Source: VBAS01 sp035318985 (GTDB taxonomy: Bacteria > Bacteroidota > Bacteroidia > Chitinophagales > Chitinophagaceae). From it: a stretch of 64,000 nucleotides of DNA. Below the pieces are notes generated by a model. It saw only the letters and a program-made list of their open reading frames with translations. It made no database searches and was not told the DNA's origin. The number at the start of each line of letters is the position of its first letter. The stretch's first letter is position 1. The DNA lies in contig DATHDP010000131.1 in NCBI GenBank assembly GCA_035318985.1, positions 1-64,000 of the forward strand, in the 5' to 3' direction. Shown piece by piece: positions 8,296 through 17,365 of this stretch. Made by a program: the position numbers and the translations under genes.

Positions 8296-9468
8296 ATGAT
8301 AAAAGTTTACCTGGCAAGAAAGATAAGCAGGAGAGTAGTGGAAGGGCATCCCTGGATATTTTCCAACGAAGTTGACAGAGTTGAAGGGGAAGTGAAAGGT
8401 GGTGAAACAGTGACTGTTTTTACTCATGATAATAAATTTGTCGGTGGCGGCTATATTAATCCAAAATCGCAAATAATGGTGCGGTTGCTGACAAGAAATA
8501 GAAATGAAGTGATCGATGAAGAATTTTTTTATAAACAAATATTGCAAAGTTGGGAATACCGTAAAAAGATCGGGTATACAGAAAACTGCCGGCTTGTTTT
8601 TGGCGAAGCCGATTCATTACCTCAATTGATAATTGATAAGTTCAATGACTATTTCGTTATTCAAACATTGGCGCTTGGTATTGATGTTTGGAAACCGGCG
8701 ATTGTAAATGCGCTAAATAAAATTTTTAACCCCCAAGGGATTTACGAACGAAATGATGTACCGGTCAGAGAAGTGGAAGGTATGTCACAACAAAAAGGGT
8801 TTTTATCAGCGCCGTTTGATACCAACATAATTATAAATGAAAATGGTTTAAAATTTAATGTTGATATTGAAAATGGACAAAAGACCGGCTACTTTCTTGA
8901 TCAGCAGGATAACCGGAGAGCTATTCAGCATATTGTAAAAGGTGCAAATGTGCTTGGCGCTTTTACCTATACAGGGACTTTTGAAATTCATGCTGCTCAT
9001 TATGGTGCAAAATCAGTTGTAGGATTTGATATTTCAGAGAATGCAGTTCAGCAGGCAAATAAAAACGCTGCATTGAATGGGCTAGATAATATCTGCAAGT
9101 TTCAAGCTGCAAATGCTTTTGATATATTGAAGCAATGGAGCAAGGAAGAAAAAAAATTTGATGTAGTAATGCTGGATCCACCTGCTTTTACCAAAAGCAG
9201 GGAAACAATTCAAAAAGCAGTTGCGGGATATAAAGAAATAAATTTAAGGGGAATGAAACTTATCGAGCCCGGTGGTTTTCTTGTTACTTCATCTTGCACT
9301 AGTCTTGTAAATGCTGAGTTATTCTTACAAACAATTGAAATGGCTGCCAAAGATGCAAAACGAAAATTAAGGCAGGTTTGCTTCCAGGCACAAGCACCGG
9401 ATCACCCGATCATTCGAAGCATTGAGAATACACAATACCTTAAATTTTTGATCGTTCAGGTACAGTAA
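8296..9468 (+). CDS. rlmI: Class I SAM-dependent rRNA methyltransferase, RlmI family
   Basis: Likely 23S rRNA m5C methyltransferase (C1962 in E. coli numbering by homology). An N-terminal PUA domain (residues 1-75, with EGHPWIFSNEVDRVEG) is followed by the RlmI/RlmK linker and a Rossmann methyltransferase domain. SAM and catalytic landmarks are GQKTGYFLDQQDNRRA, GAFTYTGTFEIHAA, DVVMLDPPAF (motif IV) and TSSCTSLV (motif VI). The frame can be extended to 8248, but ATG 8296 gives the expected MIKVYLARK start just after a TACCTTTG box, for 390 aa. The substrate base is inferred from the family. Confidence 0.9.
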   Translation: MIKVYLARKISRRVVEGHPWIFSNEVDRVEGEVKGGETVTVFTHDNKFVGGGYINPKSQIMVRLLTRNRNEVIDEEFFYKQILQSWEYRKKIGYTENCRLVFGEADSLPQLIIDKFNDYFVIQTLALGIDVWKPAIVNALNKIFNPQGIYERNDVPVREVEGMSQQKGFLSAPFDTNIIINENGLKFNVDIENGQKTGYFLDQQDNRRAIQHIVKGANVLGAFTYTGTFEIHAAHYGAKSVVGFDISENAVQQANKNAALNGLDNICKFQAANAFDILKQWSKEEKKFDVVMLDPPAFTKSRETIQKAVAGYKEINLRGMKLIEPGGFLVTSSCTSLVNAELFLQTIEMAAKDAKRKLRQVCFQAQAPDHPIIRSIENTQYLKFLIVQVQ

Positions 9469-9481
9469 GAGTTAAAATAAA

Positions 9482-9505
9482 AAAGCACTTCAATTGAAGT
9501 GCTTT
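9482..9505. terminator. Bidirectional hairpin terminator
   Basis: A perfect 24-bp palindrome (AAAGCACTTC, AATT centre, GAAGTGCTTT) lies between the convergent ends of the rlmI-like gene and the T9SS sorting-tail gene. A-rich sequence on the left and T-rich on the right suit termination in both directions. Confidence 0.7.
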
Positions 9506-9525
9506 CTAAATATGATTAAGGGTTA

Positions 9526-9867
9526 TTATTTCGACACCTGGAATTTACCCGATTCTATCACCTTTCCTGATGGATCTTTTAATTGATAAATATAAACACC
9601 ACGGGTATAAGATGAAAGATCAAGCGTAGTACTTGAGTTAACATTTTTTGCTTCGTAAACTTGTTTACCAATAAAATTTATGATCTGTAAAGTATATCCA
9701 GCGTTAAAATTTTTTTGAAATTCAGCTTTAATAAAAGTTGTAGCTGGATTTGGGTAAAACTTCATGATACGTTGAATCGCATCGGGAGATGGCTCACGAT
9801 TAGACTGGCCCCTAGAGTTTATGGCTGTCAACAGAATAAAGGATATTATTGGTAGAACTCTCTTCAC
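9526..9867 (-). CDS. Small secreted protein with T9SS type A sorting domain
   Basis: A 113-aa protein with a signal peptide (residues 1-20) followed almost at once by a type A C-terminal sorting domain. Landmarks are FYPNPATTFIKAEF, the middle strand LQIINFIGKQVYE, and the closing YTRGVYIYQLKD and GKVIESGKFQVSK. Such domains direct cargo through the type IX secretion system across the outer membrane. Here there is almost no cargo: only about 15 residues separate the signal peptide from the tail. It could be a small surface protein, a remnant of a larger one, or a domain with its own role. Confidence 0.8.
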   Translation of the reverse strand: MKRVLPIISFILLTAINSRGQSNREPSPDAIQRIMKFYPNPATTFIKAEFQKNFNAGYTLQIINFIGKQVYEAKNVNSSTTLDLSSYTRGVYIYQLKDPSGKVIESGKFQVSK

Positions 9868-9998
9868 TAAAACAAATTTAAACTTTATTTGCGCAAAATA
9901 GAAGGTTTTTTTTTGTCCTGCAACGTATAAATCTCATAGACATGAAAAACCTGTAAATCATCGATTTAGATAGCGTAAAATAGTAAAAACCCGATTCG

Positions 9999-10469
9999 TT
10001 ATCTTAATCCTTCCAGGATAAGAGTGATGTTTTTAAAATTTGGTTGCTCACTTGCATTCTCAAGAACTTCAGCATAACGAATAATTCCTTCTTTGTCTAT
10101 TACAAATGCTGATCTTTTTGAAACTCCTTTCATATTATAACTAAACATCTCGTAAAGGCTTCCATATAATGATGAAATCTCTTTATTGAAATCACTCAGC
10201 AAAGAAAAATTGAAACTTTGCTCAGATTTAAATTTTGCCAACGTATGTAGAGAATCGACTGAGATTCCAAAAACCTTTGCGTTTACATTGTTGTAAAAAG
10301 AAATATTATCTCTTATTGAACAAAGTTCAGCAGTGCATGTGCTGGTGAAGGCCAGCGGAAAAAAAAGTAATAATACATTCTGCTCTTTCATATCTGAAAG
10401 AGTGACTTTATTTTTTGTTGAATCATAGAGAGCAAAGTCGGGAGCAGGCTGTCCAATCTTAATATTCAT
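9999..10469 (-). CDS. Peroxiredoxin (AhpC/TSA, AhpE/BCP-like)
   Basis: Thiol peroxidase that reduces hydrogen peroxide or organic peroxides. The thioredoxin-like fold starts at IGQPAPDFALYD. The peroxidatic site is AFTSTCTAELC: the first Cys is peroxidatic, and a second Cys five residues on is the usual resolving position in PrxQ/BCP proteins. The Pro often found in the PxxxTxxC motif is replaced, since the local sequence reads FPLAFTSTC. The open frame extends to 10517, but ATG 10469 (MNIKIGQPAPDF) gives the normal N-terminus and 156 aa. Confidence 0.87.
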   Translation of the reverse strand: MNIKIGQPAPDFALYDSTKNKVTLSDMKEQNVLLLFFPLAFTSTCTAELCSIRDNISFYNNVNAKVFGISVDSLHTLAKFKSEQSFNFSLLSDFNKEISSLYGSLYEMFSYNMKGVSKRSAFVIDKEGIIRYAEVLENASEQPNFKNITLILEGLR

Positions 10470-10595
10470 AATACAATTTTTAGAAAAATAAAAGAAGCTA
10501 AAGACGCAAAATTTCAAATAAACAAATTATCTTCTCATAAAGTTTACACTTTTATTTTTTAACCACCGGTAAAACTCCGGATAAACCTAACTGAT

Positions 10596-11204
10596 ATGAA
10601 AAAAGTAATAACAGAATTTATTGGTACATTTTTCCTGGTAATGTCTGCCGGACTTGCCAGTGGAGATCTTACAGTTCTGATTATTGGCGCTACTTTAATG
10701 GTGATGATCTTTGCAGGAGGCCATATTTCCGGGGCTCATTATAATCCCGCGGTAACACTTGCTGTTTTTATCAGGGGAAGGTGTACTCTAAATGAAGCTT
10801 TAGGTTATTGGGTGGCTCAGTTTGTTGCAGCTGTGGTAGCTGCTCTCTTAGTAAATTATTTTAAAGGAGAATCAAGTCCGATGGTTATCCAGGAGACTAC
10901 AAAAGCTTTGATCGCGGAGTTAATAGCAACTTTTGCTTTAGCTTATGTTGTTTTAAATGTCGCTACCGCAAAGGGAACAAGCGGAAACAGTTTTTATGGA
11001 CTTGCGATTGGTTTTACTGTATTTGCCTTAGGTTCCCAGGTTGGTGGAATATCAGGTGGTGCACTAAATCCCGCAGTAGCTGTAGGCGCATGCGTAATGA
11101 AAGCATTTGATTGGAGTAATATTTGGATCTATCTTGTTGGTTGTTTAATAGGCGGTGCTTTAGCTGCCTTTGTTTTCAAAATGAATAATGCTGATGATAA
11201 ATAA
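10596..11204 (+). CDS. Aquaporin / MIP family channel
   Basis: Inner-membrane water or small-solute channel, 202 aa, at the short end of the family. Six hydrophobic helices and both half-helix NPA motifs are present (GAHYNPAVTLAVF and GGALNPAVAVGA). Bulky, water-type selectivity is possible but cannot be settled by eye. A strong hairpin terminator follows 22 bp after the stop. The gene stands alone, between a divergent peroxiredoxin and the convergent porP-like gene. Confidence 0.9.
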   Translation: MKKVITEFIGTFFLVMSAGLASGDLTVLIIGATLMVMIFAGGHISGAHYNPAVTLAVFIRGRCTLNEALGYWVAQFVAAVVAALLVNYFKGESSPMVIQETTKALIAELIATFALAYVVLNVATAKGTSGNSFYGLAIGFTVFALGSQVGGISGGALNPAVAVGACVMKAFDWSNIWIYLVGCLIGGALAAFVFKMNNADDK

Positions 11205-11226
11205 AATACTTGAATTGAAATTTATA

Positions 11227-11254
11227 AGCCCCGTTTTCGGGGCTTTATTTTTTT
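11227..11254 (+). terminator. Intrinsic terminator after the aquaporin gene
   Basis: AGCCCCG-TTTT-CGGGGCT (11227-11244) is followed by TTATTTTTTT. This is a classic GC-rich hairpin with a T tract. It reaches the stop codon of the convergent porP-like gene. Confidence 0.85.
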
Positions 11255-12263
11255 AAAACCTTGGTTTGAAATAAGGATTTGATTTATCGGCAAGTTTGCC
11301 TATCCAGCTAATTCCAATTTCAAAACCACCACGGCCGTGGCTGCTTGGTTTTAGTTTTGAAATGTTTGCATCATAGCTAAATGAAACTGAGAATGGATGA
11401 TAATCTAATTTTACAATCGGAATCAACGCATCATTCCAACGCATAAAAGTTCCAATACTAAATACATAGTCTGGCTCATCAGGATAAGCACCAATTTTAT
11501 AGGCATACATTGCACCAAATACTGTTTCTTTAAATGATCCTTGCCTGGAGTGATCAGCTTCAATAGATACATACGAGTATTCATTGCCCGCAAGTTTAAT
11601 TCCACCTGAAAAAACCCATTTCGGATTCAATTCTATATTCTTATCTCTGTAAAATGAATTACCGGGACGATTGAAGTGATGATAAGCGGCACCGAGATAA
11701 AAATTATTATCAGGGTTATTGTTCATCACAGAATTCAGACTCATTCCTACACTTCCATCAAGATATGAGTAAGTCGGGTCAGTAATATTTTCTCCGATTC
11801 CCATTCCATCATATTGGCTATTTGTTGTCACTTTTGAAAGATCAATGCTATGTTGCACCCAACCTCCCATAAATCCTAACGATAAATAAGTATTTTTTTC
11901 GCTGCTTATGGATTTGTGATAATTTATTGCCGGTAAAATTTTTGTTTGTGTAAAAGAAACTGTTCCTGCACGGTCGTAGAAAAGTTGCATTCCCCAGGTA
12001 ACATAATCATCGCTCCTGCCGACTGGCACTTTATATTCACCGCTTAATGATCCGGTTCTATATCCTGATGTAACACTATTCCACTGATCACGATACACAG
12101 CCTGTACTCTTACATCACCCGTAAATATTCCTGCTAATGCCGGATTTCTTAAAAGAGGTGTTTCAAAAAATTGAGATAAATGCAGATCCTGTGACTTTGC
12201 AGAAAAAGCAAAGATCAAATTCAATATCGGAATTAATATGGTTATTCGTTTTCTCATTTCCAC
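11253..12263 (-). CDS. PorP/SprF family type IX secretion outer-membrane protein
   Basis: Outer-membrane beta-barrel-like protein of the PorP/SprF family, 336 aa, with a signal peptide (about 1-24, ending SAKSQ). The family signature at the mature N-terminus is DLHLSQFFETPLLRNPALAG, and many amphipathic strands follow up to a C-terminal aromatic residue (PYFKPRF). These proteins anchor or help export a partner protein with a gliding-type C-terminal domain. That fits the giant PKD gene 1 bp upstream in the same direction. Confidence 0.9.
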   Translation of the reverse strand: MEMRKRITILIPILNLIFAFSAKSQDLHLSQFFETPLLRNPALAGIFTGDVRVQAVYRDQWNSVTSGYRTGSLSGEYKVPVGRSDDYVTWGMQLFYDRAGTVSFTQTKILPAINYHKSISSEKNTYLSLGFMGGWVQHSIDLSKVTTNSQYDGMGIGENITDPTYSYLDGSVGMSLNSVMNNNPDNNFYLGAAYHHFNRPGNSFYRDKNIELNPKWVFSGGIKLAGNEYSYVSIEADHSRQGSFKETVFGAMYAYKIGAYPDEPDYVFSIGTFMRWNDALIPIVKLDYHPFSVSFSYDANISKLKPSSHGRGGFEIGISWIGKLADKSNPYFKPRF

Positions 12264-12264
12264 A

Positions 12265-15200
12265 TTATCTTATTAAAGTTATATTTCCCGTATATGATAT
12301 TAATTCACCATTCTTGCAATAGATCTCCAGTTGATATACGTAAACACCTGCATCAGCTTTTTTACCTTTCCAAGTTCCATCCCAACCGGCTGAAGCTGCA
12401 TTTATAGGCATATCATATTTTTCAAATACAACTTCACCCCAGCGATTAAATATTCTCAATGTCTTTGCACGATCAAGTCCTGCTCCTCTCGGATAGAATA
12501 TATCGTTACTTCCATCATTATTTGGAGAAAATGTATTTGGCACAAAGAAATTCTCACCATTGCAAACCACTCTTACTGTTACATCACCTTTGCTTGTACA
12601 TCCATACCGGTCAGTAATAGTTACCGAATACTTTGTTGTGAACTGTGGATTCGCCAGTGGATTAGGACAACTATTACAACTCAAATTTTGTGAAGGGATC
12701 CAATTATAAGAGATGATCGCACCAGTATAGTTCATATTTAATTGTACATCGCCTCCTGAAAGTATTGTTATCGGATTAGTTGCAGGTATTGCTGTTGGGC
12801 TAGGAACAGCATTTACAGCATGCACACTAGTATCCGCACATCCAAGTTTGTTGGAGGCTATCAACTGAATATTATAATTTCCAGGACTTGAATAACCAGT
12901 CACTCCATTTTGTAACTGAGAAGTACTGCCATTCCCAAAATTCCAAAGCCATTTGATCGTAGAGTCAGGTTGGGCTATTGAACCTAAAAATGTTTCCGGA
13001 ATCTTAATGCATACTGAATCTTTTCCTGTGATTGATACAATAGGAGTTCTATATACTCTTATTGTATCAATAAATGAACTGGGACAGTTTTGTTGAGTAT
13101 TTACAGAAAGTTTAATAAAATATGTTCCTGGCGAGGTGAAATTATGAATTGGGTTAGTTGCACTACTTGAGTTACCATCACCGAAATCCCAAACGGTAGA
13201 TGTAATTGGATCGTTAGAAAGAGTATAATTAGTAAATTTTGCTAGTCCATTATCGCAAAACTCTTTTTTATCAATTCCAAAAAGTGGTAATGCCCCAAAT
13301 ACACTTACAGGTGCAAAAGGTATAAACGCTTCGCAACCGTATTTATCTGGTATTATCATGTATGGATAATAATTACCCGGGCCGGTATATTTATGAGTTA
13401 AGTTAGTTTGCCTCGTGCTATCAAATTTCCCATCTCCAAAATAAAATACATATTTAAAACCTGGTGGCGCTGTTATTGTGAAACTTGTATTTAAAGAATC
13501 ACAATCTGATGTAGGATTAATAATTACTTGTGTGCTGGCTACAGGATCATAAACAGTTACAGTGGACTGAACTGAATCCACACAACCCCCCGGTCCCTCA
13601 ACATATAATTTTGGGAAATAAGTGCCGTATGAACTATAAAAATGTGAAGGATTTTGTAATGAGCTTGTTGAGCCGTCCCCAAAGTCCCAGGAAAAACTTT
13701 GATAATCGCTTCCCTGGAAATTAAAACTTGTTTGTAACGGCAAACAAATGCCGGTGCTATCGACCATACTAAAAGCAGCAACTGGTTTCCTGATCTTAAC
13801 ATATCCTGTTTTTGTTACCGAATCCTCGCAGCCTGCAAGATCCCTGATCTTAAATTTTACATCATAATTATTATTTCCAGCCGGATAATTATGTGTTGGA
13901 TTTTGTAATGTAGATGTCCCACCATCACCGAAATACCAATTATAAGTTAACCCAACACCTGACGAGGTATCTGTAAACTGCAGTGGAGCCGAAGGACAAA
14001 AAAATGAATCGGTATAAAATGCGGCTTTGGGATTTGTGATCAACACTGCATTAGTAATTGCAAAAGTATCCGCACAGTTCACATTATCTTTTACTACCAG
14101 GGTTACCGAATAGCTTCCTTCGAGAGGATAAACATGTGAAAAAGGAGAAGATGTAAATGCCTGTTGTGTTCCATCACCAAAATTCCATGTCCATTGAATA
14201 ATTGGCGCTGATGTAGGAGTTGAAAGATCGTTAAAACTCATGGTTTTGTTTACGCATGCGCCGTTACCATTGGCCGCAAATTTTGCAATCGGGCCACTTA
14301 CCACAATGGAGTTATTGATCGTTATTGAATCCAGACAACGGTTAATATCTTCAATAACAAGCTTCACATTATAAGTCCCATAATTAGCCAGGCTAAAATC
14401 AAAAATGCGTGTTGTATCTCTAAAGGTAAATGCACCGATCGTCCATGTATAATCTTTTATGTCAGCAGCATTACCTGTAGCGGTCAGAGTAAACGTTTCA
14501 CTTTTACAAACGGCACTTTTGTTGATAGTAAAGCCAGCGGATTCGCTGATCAATTTTACTGGTTTTGTTATTTGATATGAACAAGGCCCATTTGTAACAT
14601 TCAGCGTAACATTATATGTTCCCAAAGAAGCATAAAGGTGATTTGGCGCTTGCAATGAAGAAGTTGGGCTACCATCTCCAAAATCCCATTGATACGAAAT
14701 AGCACCATAGATAGCGTTAGTCAAAGAGCTATCAAGAAAAGTTACTTGTCGCTTATTATTACAATCAACAATTTTATATCCAAACTTAGCAACAGGTGGC
14801 TTGACTTGAATTGGTAAACTTAACGAATCTGTGCAACCGTTATTTGACACTACAAGTTTTACTTTCAATAGCCCTGTATCTACGTAAGTGTGAGTTGGAT
14901 TTTGTGTAGTAGAAATAAGGCTGTCTCCAAAATCCCATAACCATTTTACTGTTGCCCCGGGTGTGGTTGTCGAAAGATCTGTGAATTGAATTGATGTACT
15001 GGCACAAGAATTATTTGGTGTGAAACTGAAATTGACCGAAGGAGGAGTTCCTGTCAATACTCCATTCGGAATATTTACTGTTTTTACGCATCCGTTTTGA
15101 GTAGTTACAGTAAGTTGAAGATTATAGTTACCTGCAGTTGTATAAATATGAGTCGGAGATTTTATTGAATATATTCCTCCCGGGGCACCTAAATTCCATG

Positions 15201-16638
15201 AATAACTAACAACACTATCTACAGATTGAATAGTTGCGATTGGTTGAAATGTGAATGGAATGCATCCACCATTAGGTGCGTTACTGATCTGTACAGTTGT
15301 TGGACTGATCTTTATGTATTGATTTTTTGTAATTGTATTACTGCATCCACCAGGGAGTGTAATTGTCAAGGTAACAGAAAATAATCCCAAGCTGTTATAA
15401 GTATGCGAAGGGTTTTTTATAATGGATGTAGGAGTGCCATCACCAAAATCCCAAAGCCATGTTGATGCCGAAGGACTTTGATCTGAAAATTGAACGGTAA
15501 AAGGAGTTTTACAAGATGTTGAATCATTTGCACTAAAATTTACCGGCGGTTGTGTATTAACTGTAACAGTTTTTTTAATTGAATCAATACAATTTCCATA
15601 GTTATTAATTAGTCTAACCTGGTAAGTGCCGCCAGCTAAATAAGTTTTCGTCGGATTTATTTGTGATGAAGTAGTTCCATCTCCAAAGTCCCAAACAGAG
15701 GAAGATGGCGGAGGCGAAGAATTATTTTGAAATGTAACAGACTGCCCAAGGCAAATACTTGCGGGAGCAGTAAAATCAGTTGTTTTGCCAGCTACAACAA
15801 TATTTTTTGTTATGCTTCCATTGCAACCCAGGTCACTTTGAACAGATAGCTGCACGGGATATGTTCCGGGAGATGCATAGGTAACTGTTGGATTACTCAA
15901 CGTTGATGAAGACGGAGTACCACTCGCAAAATTCCATTGATAACTTAACGTTCCAGGCCCACTCGATTGATCCTGGAAACTGATAGCAAAAGGTCCCTGG
16001 CAAGTTGTAGGTTGTGAATAAACAAAATTAGCATCAATACCATTGATGATCCTGATGTATCGGCCGATGGAAGCATAACTCTGACACCCTGTACTACTAG
16101 TGATCAAAAGTGAAACCGTAAAAAATCCCGCAGTTGTATATTGGTGAGAAGGGCTTTGCGAATTCGAAGTACCACCATCTCCAAAATTCCAGCTCCAGGA
16201 TGTAATTGTACCTCCGCCTGGAGGTGATGTGGATTGATCAGTGAACTGAATAGTAGCCGGCACACAGGCTGTTGTAATGTTTGCAGTAAATGAAGCAATG
16301 GGTGATGGAAATACAGTGATATAATTTATTTTTTCTTCTTCATCTATGCCGGCAGCGTTTCTTACGATCAGCTTCACTGTATATGTTCCGGGTGTAGAAA
16401 AGTTAACGGTTGGATTTTGCGCAGATTGTAATTGCCCGTTCCCAAAATCCCAAGTCCATGTTGTAGGGGCGTTTGTAGAAAGATCGGTAAACTTAACGGT
16501 TAACGGCGAGCATCCTGAGACCTTGTCGGCACTAAAATCAGCCACAGGTGCAACAGGAGGTGTCTGGGCAATAGCAATTGTTGAGAAAAGGAAAAGTGAT
16601 ATTGATATGGCAGTTAGATAGAGTTTCAGGGAACTCAC
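12265..16638 (-). CDS. Giant PKD-repeat surface protein with gliding-motility-type C-terminal domain
   Basis: Secreted cell-surface protein, about 1457 aa from the chosen GTG start. It has a signal peptide (LYLTAISISLFLFSTIAIAQ), then about 15 tandem PKD-like beta-sandwich repeats. Most carry a WDFGDG-type motif followed by NPTHxY and GxYxVxL strands. A gliding-type (type B, CHU_C) sorting domain closes it: VPNTFSPNNDGSNDIF, then RIFNRWGEVVFE, GWDGTWKGK and DAGVYVYQLE. By analogy with SprB-SprF, the adjacent porP/sprF-like gene is its likely export partner. Adhesion or gliding is plausible but not shown. The frame can also start at TTG 16689; GTG 16638 is preferred because the signal peptide then begins at once. 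Confidence 0.87.
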   Translation of the reverse strand: MSSLKLYLTAISISLFLFSTIAIAQTPPVAPVADFSADKVSGCSPLTVKFTDLSTNAPTTWTWDFGNGQLQSAQNPTVNFSTPGTYTVKLIVRNAAGIDEEEKINYITVFPSPIASFTANITTACVPATIQFTDQSTSPPGGGTITSWSWNFGDGGTSNSQSPSHQYTTAGFFTVSLLITSSTGCQSYASIGRYIRIINGIDANFVYSQPTTCQGPFAISFQDQSSGPGTLSYQWNFASGTPSSSTLSNPTVTYASPGTYPVQLSVQSDLGCNGSITKNIVVAGKTTDFTAPASICLGQSVTFQNNSSPPPSSSVWDFGDGTTSSQINPTKTYLAGGTYQVRLINNYGNCIDSIKKTVTVNTQPPVNFSANDSTSCKTPFTVQFSDQSPSASTWLWDFGDGTPTSIIKNPSHTYNSLGLFSVTLTITLPGGCSNTITKNQYIKISPTTVQISNAPNGGCIPFTFQPIATIQSVDSVVSYSWNLGAPGGIYSIKSPTHIYTTAGNYNLQLTVTTQNGCVKTVNIPNGVLTGTPPSVNFSFTPNNSCASTSIQFTDLSTTTPGATVKWLWDFGDSLISTTQNPTHTYVDTGLLKVKLVVSNNGCTDSLSLPIQVKPPVAKFGYKIVDCNNKRQVTFLDSSLTNAIYGAISYQWDFGDGSPTSSLQAPNHLYASLGTYNVTLNVTNGPCSYQITKPVKLISESAGFTINKSAVCKSETFTLTATGNAADIKDYTWTIGAFTFRDTTRIFDFSLANYGTYNVKLVIEDINRCLDSITINNSIVVSGPIAKFAANGNGACVNKTMSFNDLSTPTSAPIIQWTWNFGDGTQQAFTSSPFSHVYPLEGSYSVTLVVKDNVNCADTFAITNAVLITNPKAAFYTDSFFCPSAPLQFTDTSSGVGLTYNWYFGDGGTSTLQNPTHNYPAGNNNYDVKFKIRDLAGCEDSVTKTGYVKIRKPVAAFSMVDSTGICLPLQTSFNFQGSDYQSFSWDFGDGSTSSLQNPSHFYSSYGTYFPKLYVEGPGGCVDSVQSTVTVYDPVASTQVIINPTSDCDSLNTSFTITAPPGFKYVFYFGDGKFDSTRQTNLTHKYTGPGNYYPYMIIPDKYGCEAFIPFAPVSVFGALPLFGIDKKEFCDNGLAKFTNYTLSNDPITSTVWDFGDGNSSSATNPIHNFTSPGTYFIKLSVNTQQNCPSSFIDTIRVYRTPIVSITGKDSVCIKIPETFLGSIAQPDSTIKWLWNFGNGSTSQLQNGVTGYSSPGNYNIQLIASNKLGCADTSVHAVNAVPSPTAIPATNPITILSGGDVQLNMNYTGAIISYNWIPSQNLSCNSCPNPLANPQFTTKYSVTITDRYGCTSKGDVTVRVVCNGENFFVPNTFSPNNDGSNDIFYPRGAGLDRAKTLRIFNRWGEVVFEKYDMPINAASAGWDGTWKGKKADAGVYVYQLEIYCKNGELISYTGNITLIR

Positions 16639-16853
16639 TCTAAAACGAAATTCATTCAGAGGTAAACTTATATAGTTATAGGGTCGCAAGAATTGGTTAT
16701 TTAGAATAAATGGTTAACTGGTTAAAAAACGTAGGATAAAGGATTAGGCTAGCAAAAGTCTAAAATAAACAAGGCCACTTATTGACCTTACATATAGTTT
16801 TTCGTTTAAAAGATCCACAGCGATGCTGTTGATCAAGGTAGGATAGGGATCTA

Positions 16854-17264
16854 TTATTGTTTATCTAATCGTAATGTCTTTACTTCTGTTCCGTTGGTCT
16901 GCGTTGCTTCTACATAAGTCCAGCCACTCTTAGTAATATTCCACGTTCCGTTTATAAGTGAAATTGGGTTTGGCGACCCTGGAAAATCAGCCCATGTGGT
17001 CATTGCTGAAGCATTTCCATCCCAATTACCACTTCTCTCTTTCACGCCATTCAAAATAGCATCAACCGTTTTATTACTATAATATTGAAATTTATAACCC
17101 GAAAAACTTGTAGTTATATCAGTACTGTTTTGGGTAAATTTTGTGATCTTCCACTGACCGTCGGTCATGGCTTTAATAACGAGGTCTTCGCCGACCTTTT
17201 CGGCTGTTTTTTTACAACTGCCTAGGCAGATCATTATGAACAGCAACGGTATAAGTTTTTTCAT
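16854..17264 (-). CDS. Small lipoprotein, lipocalin-like
   Basis: Predicted lipoprotein of 136 aa. The signal peptide MKKLIPLLFIMICLGSC ends in a lipobox with Cys17, so it should be lipid-anchored. The mature part contains strands reading GQWKITKFTQN, YKFQYYSNKTVDA and GTWNITKSGW, which resemble short lipocalin-like domains common in Bacteroidota lipoproteins. The frame extends to 17315, but only ATG 17264 puts the signal peptide at the N-terminus. No function is known. Confidence 0.78.
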   Translation of the reverse strand: MKKLIPLLFIMICLGSCKKTAEKVGEDLVIKAMTDGQWKITKFTQNSTDITTSFSGYKFQYYSNKTVDAILNGVKERSGNWDGNASAMTTWADFPGSPNPISLINGTWNITKSGWTYVEATQTNGTEVKTLRLDKQ

Positions 17265-17365
17265 AAGTGGGTCTAATTGGAGAGGCAAGATAATTATTAT
17301 CAGCGACCTATGCAATAGTATAAAAAACGCTCCGGGAGAGGGTTTAATTATCTTTTTTAAGGGAT

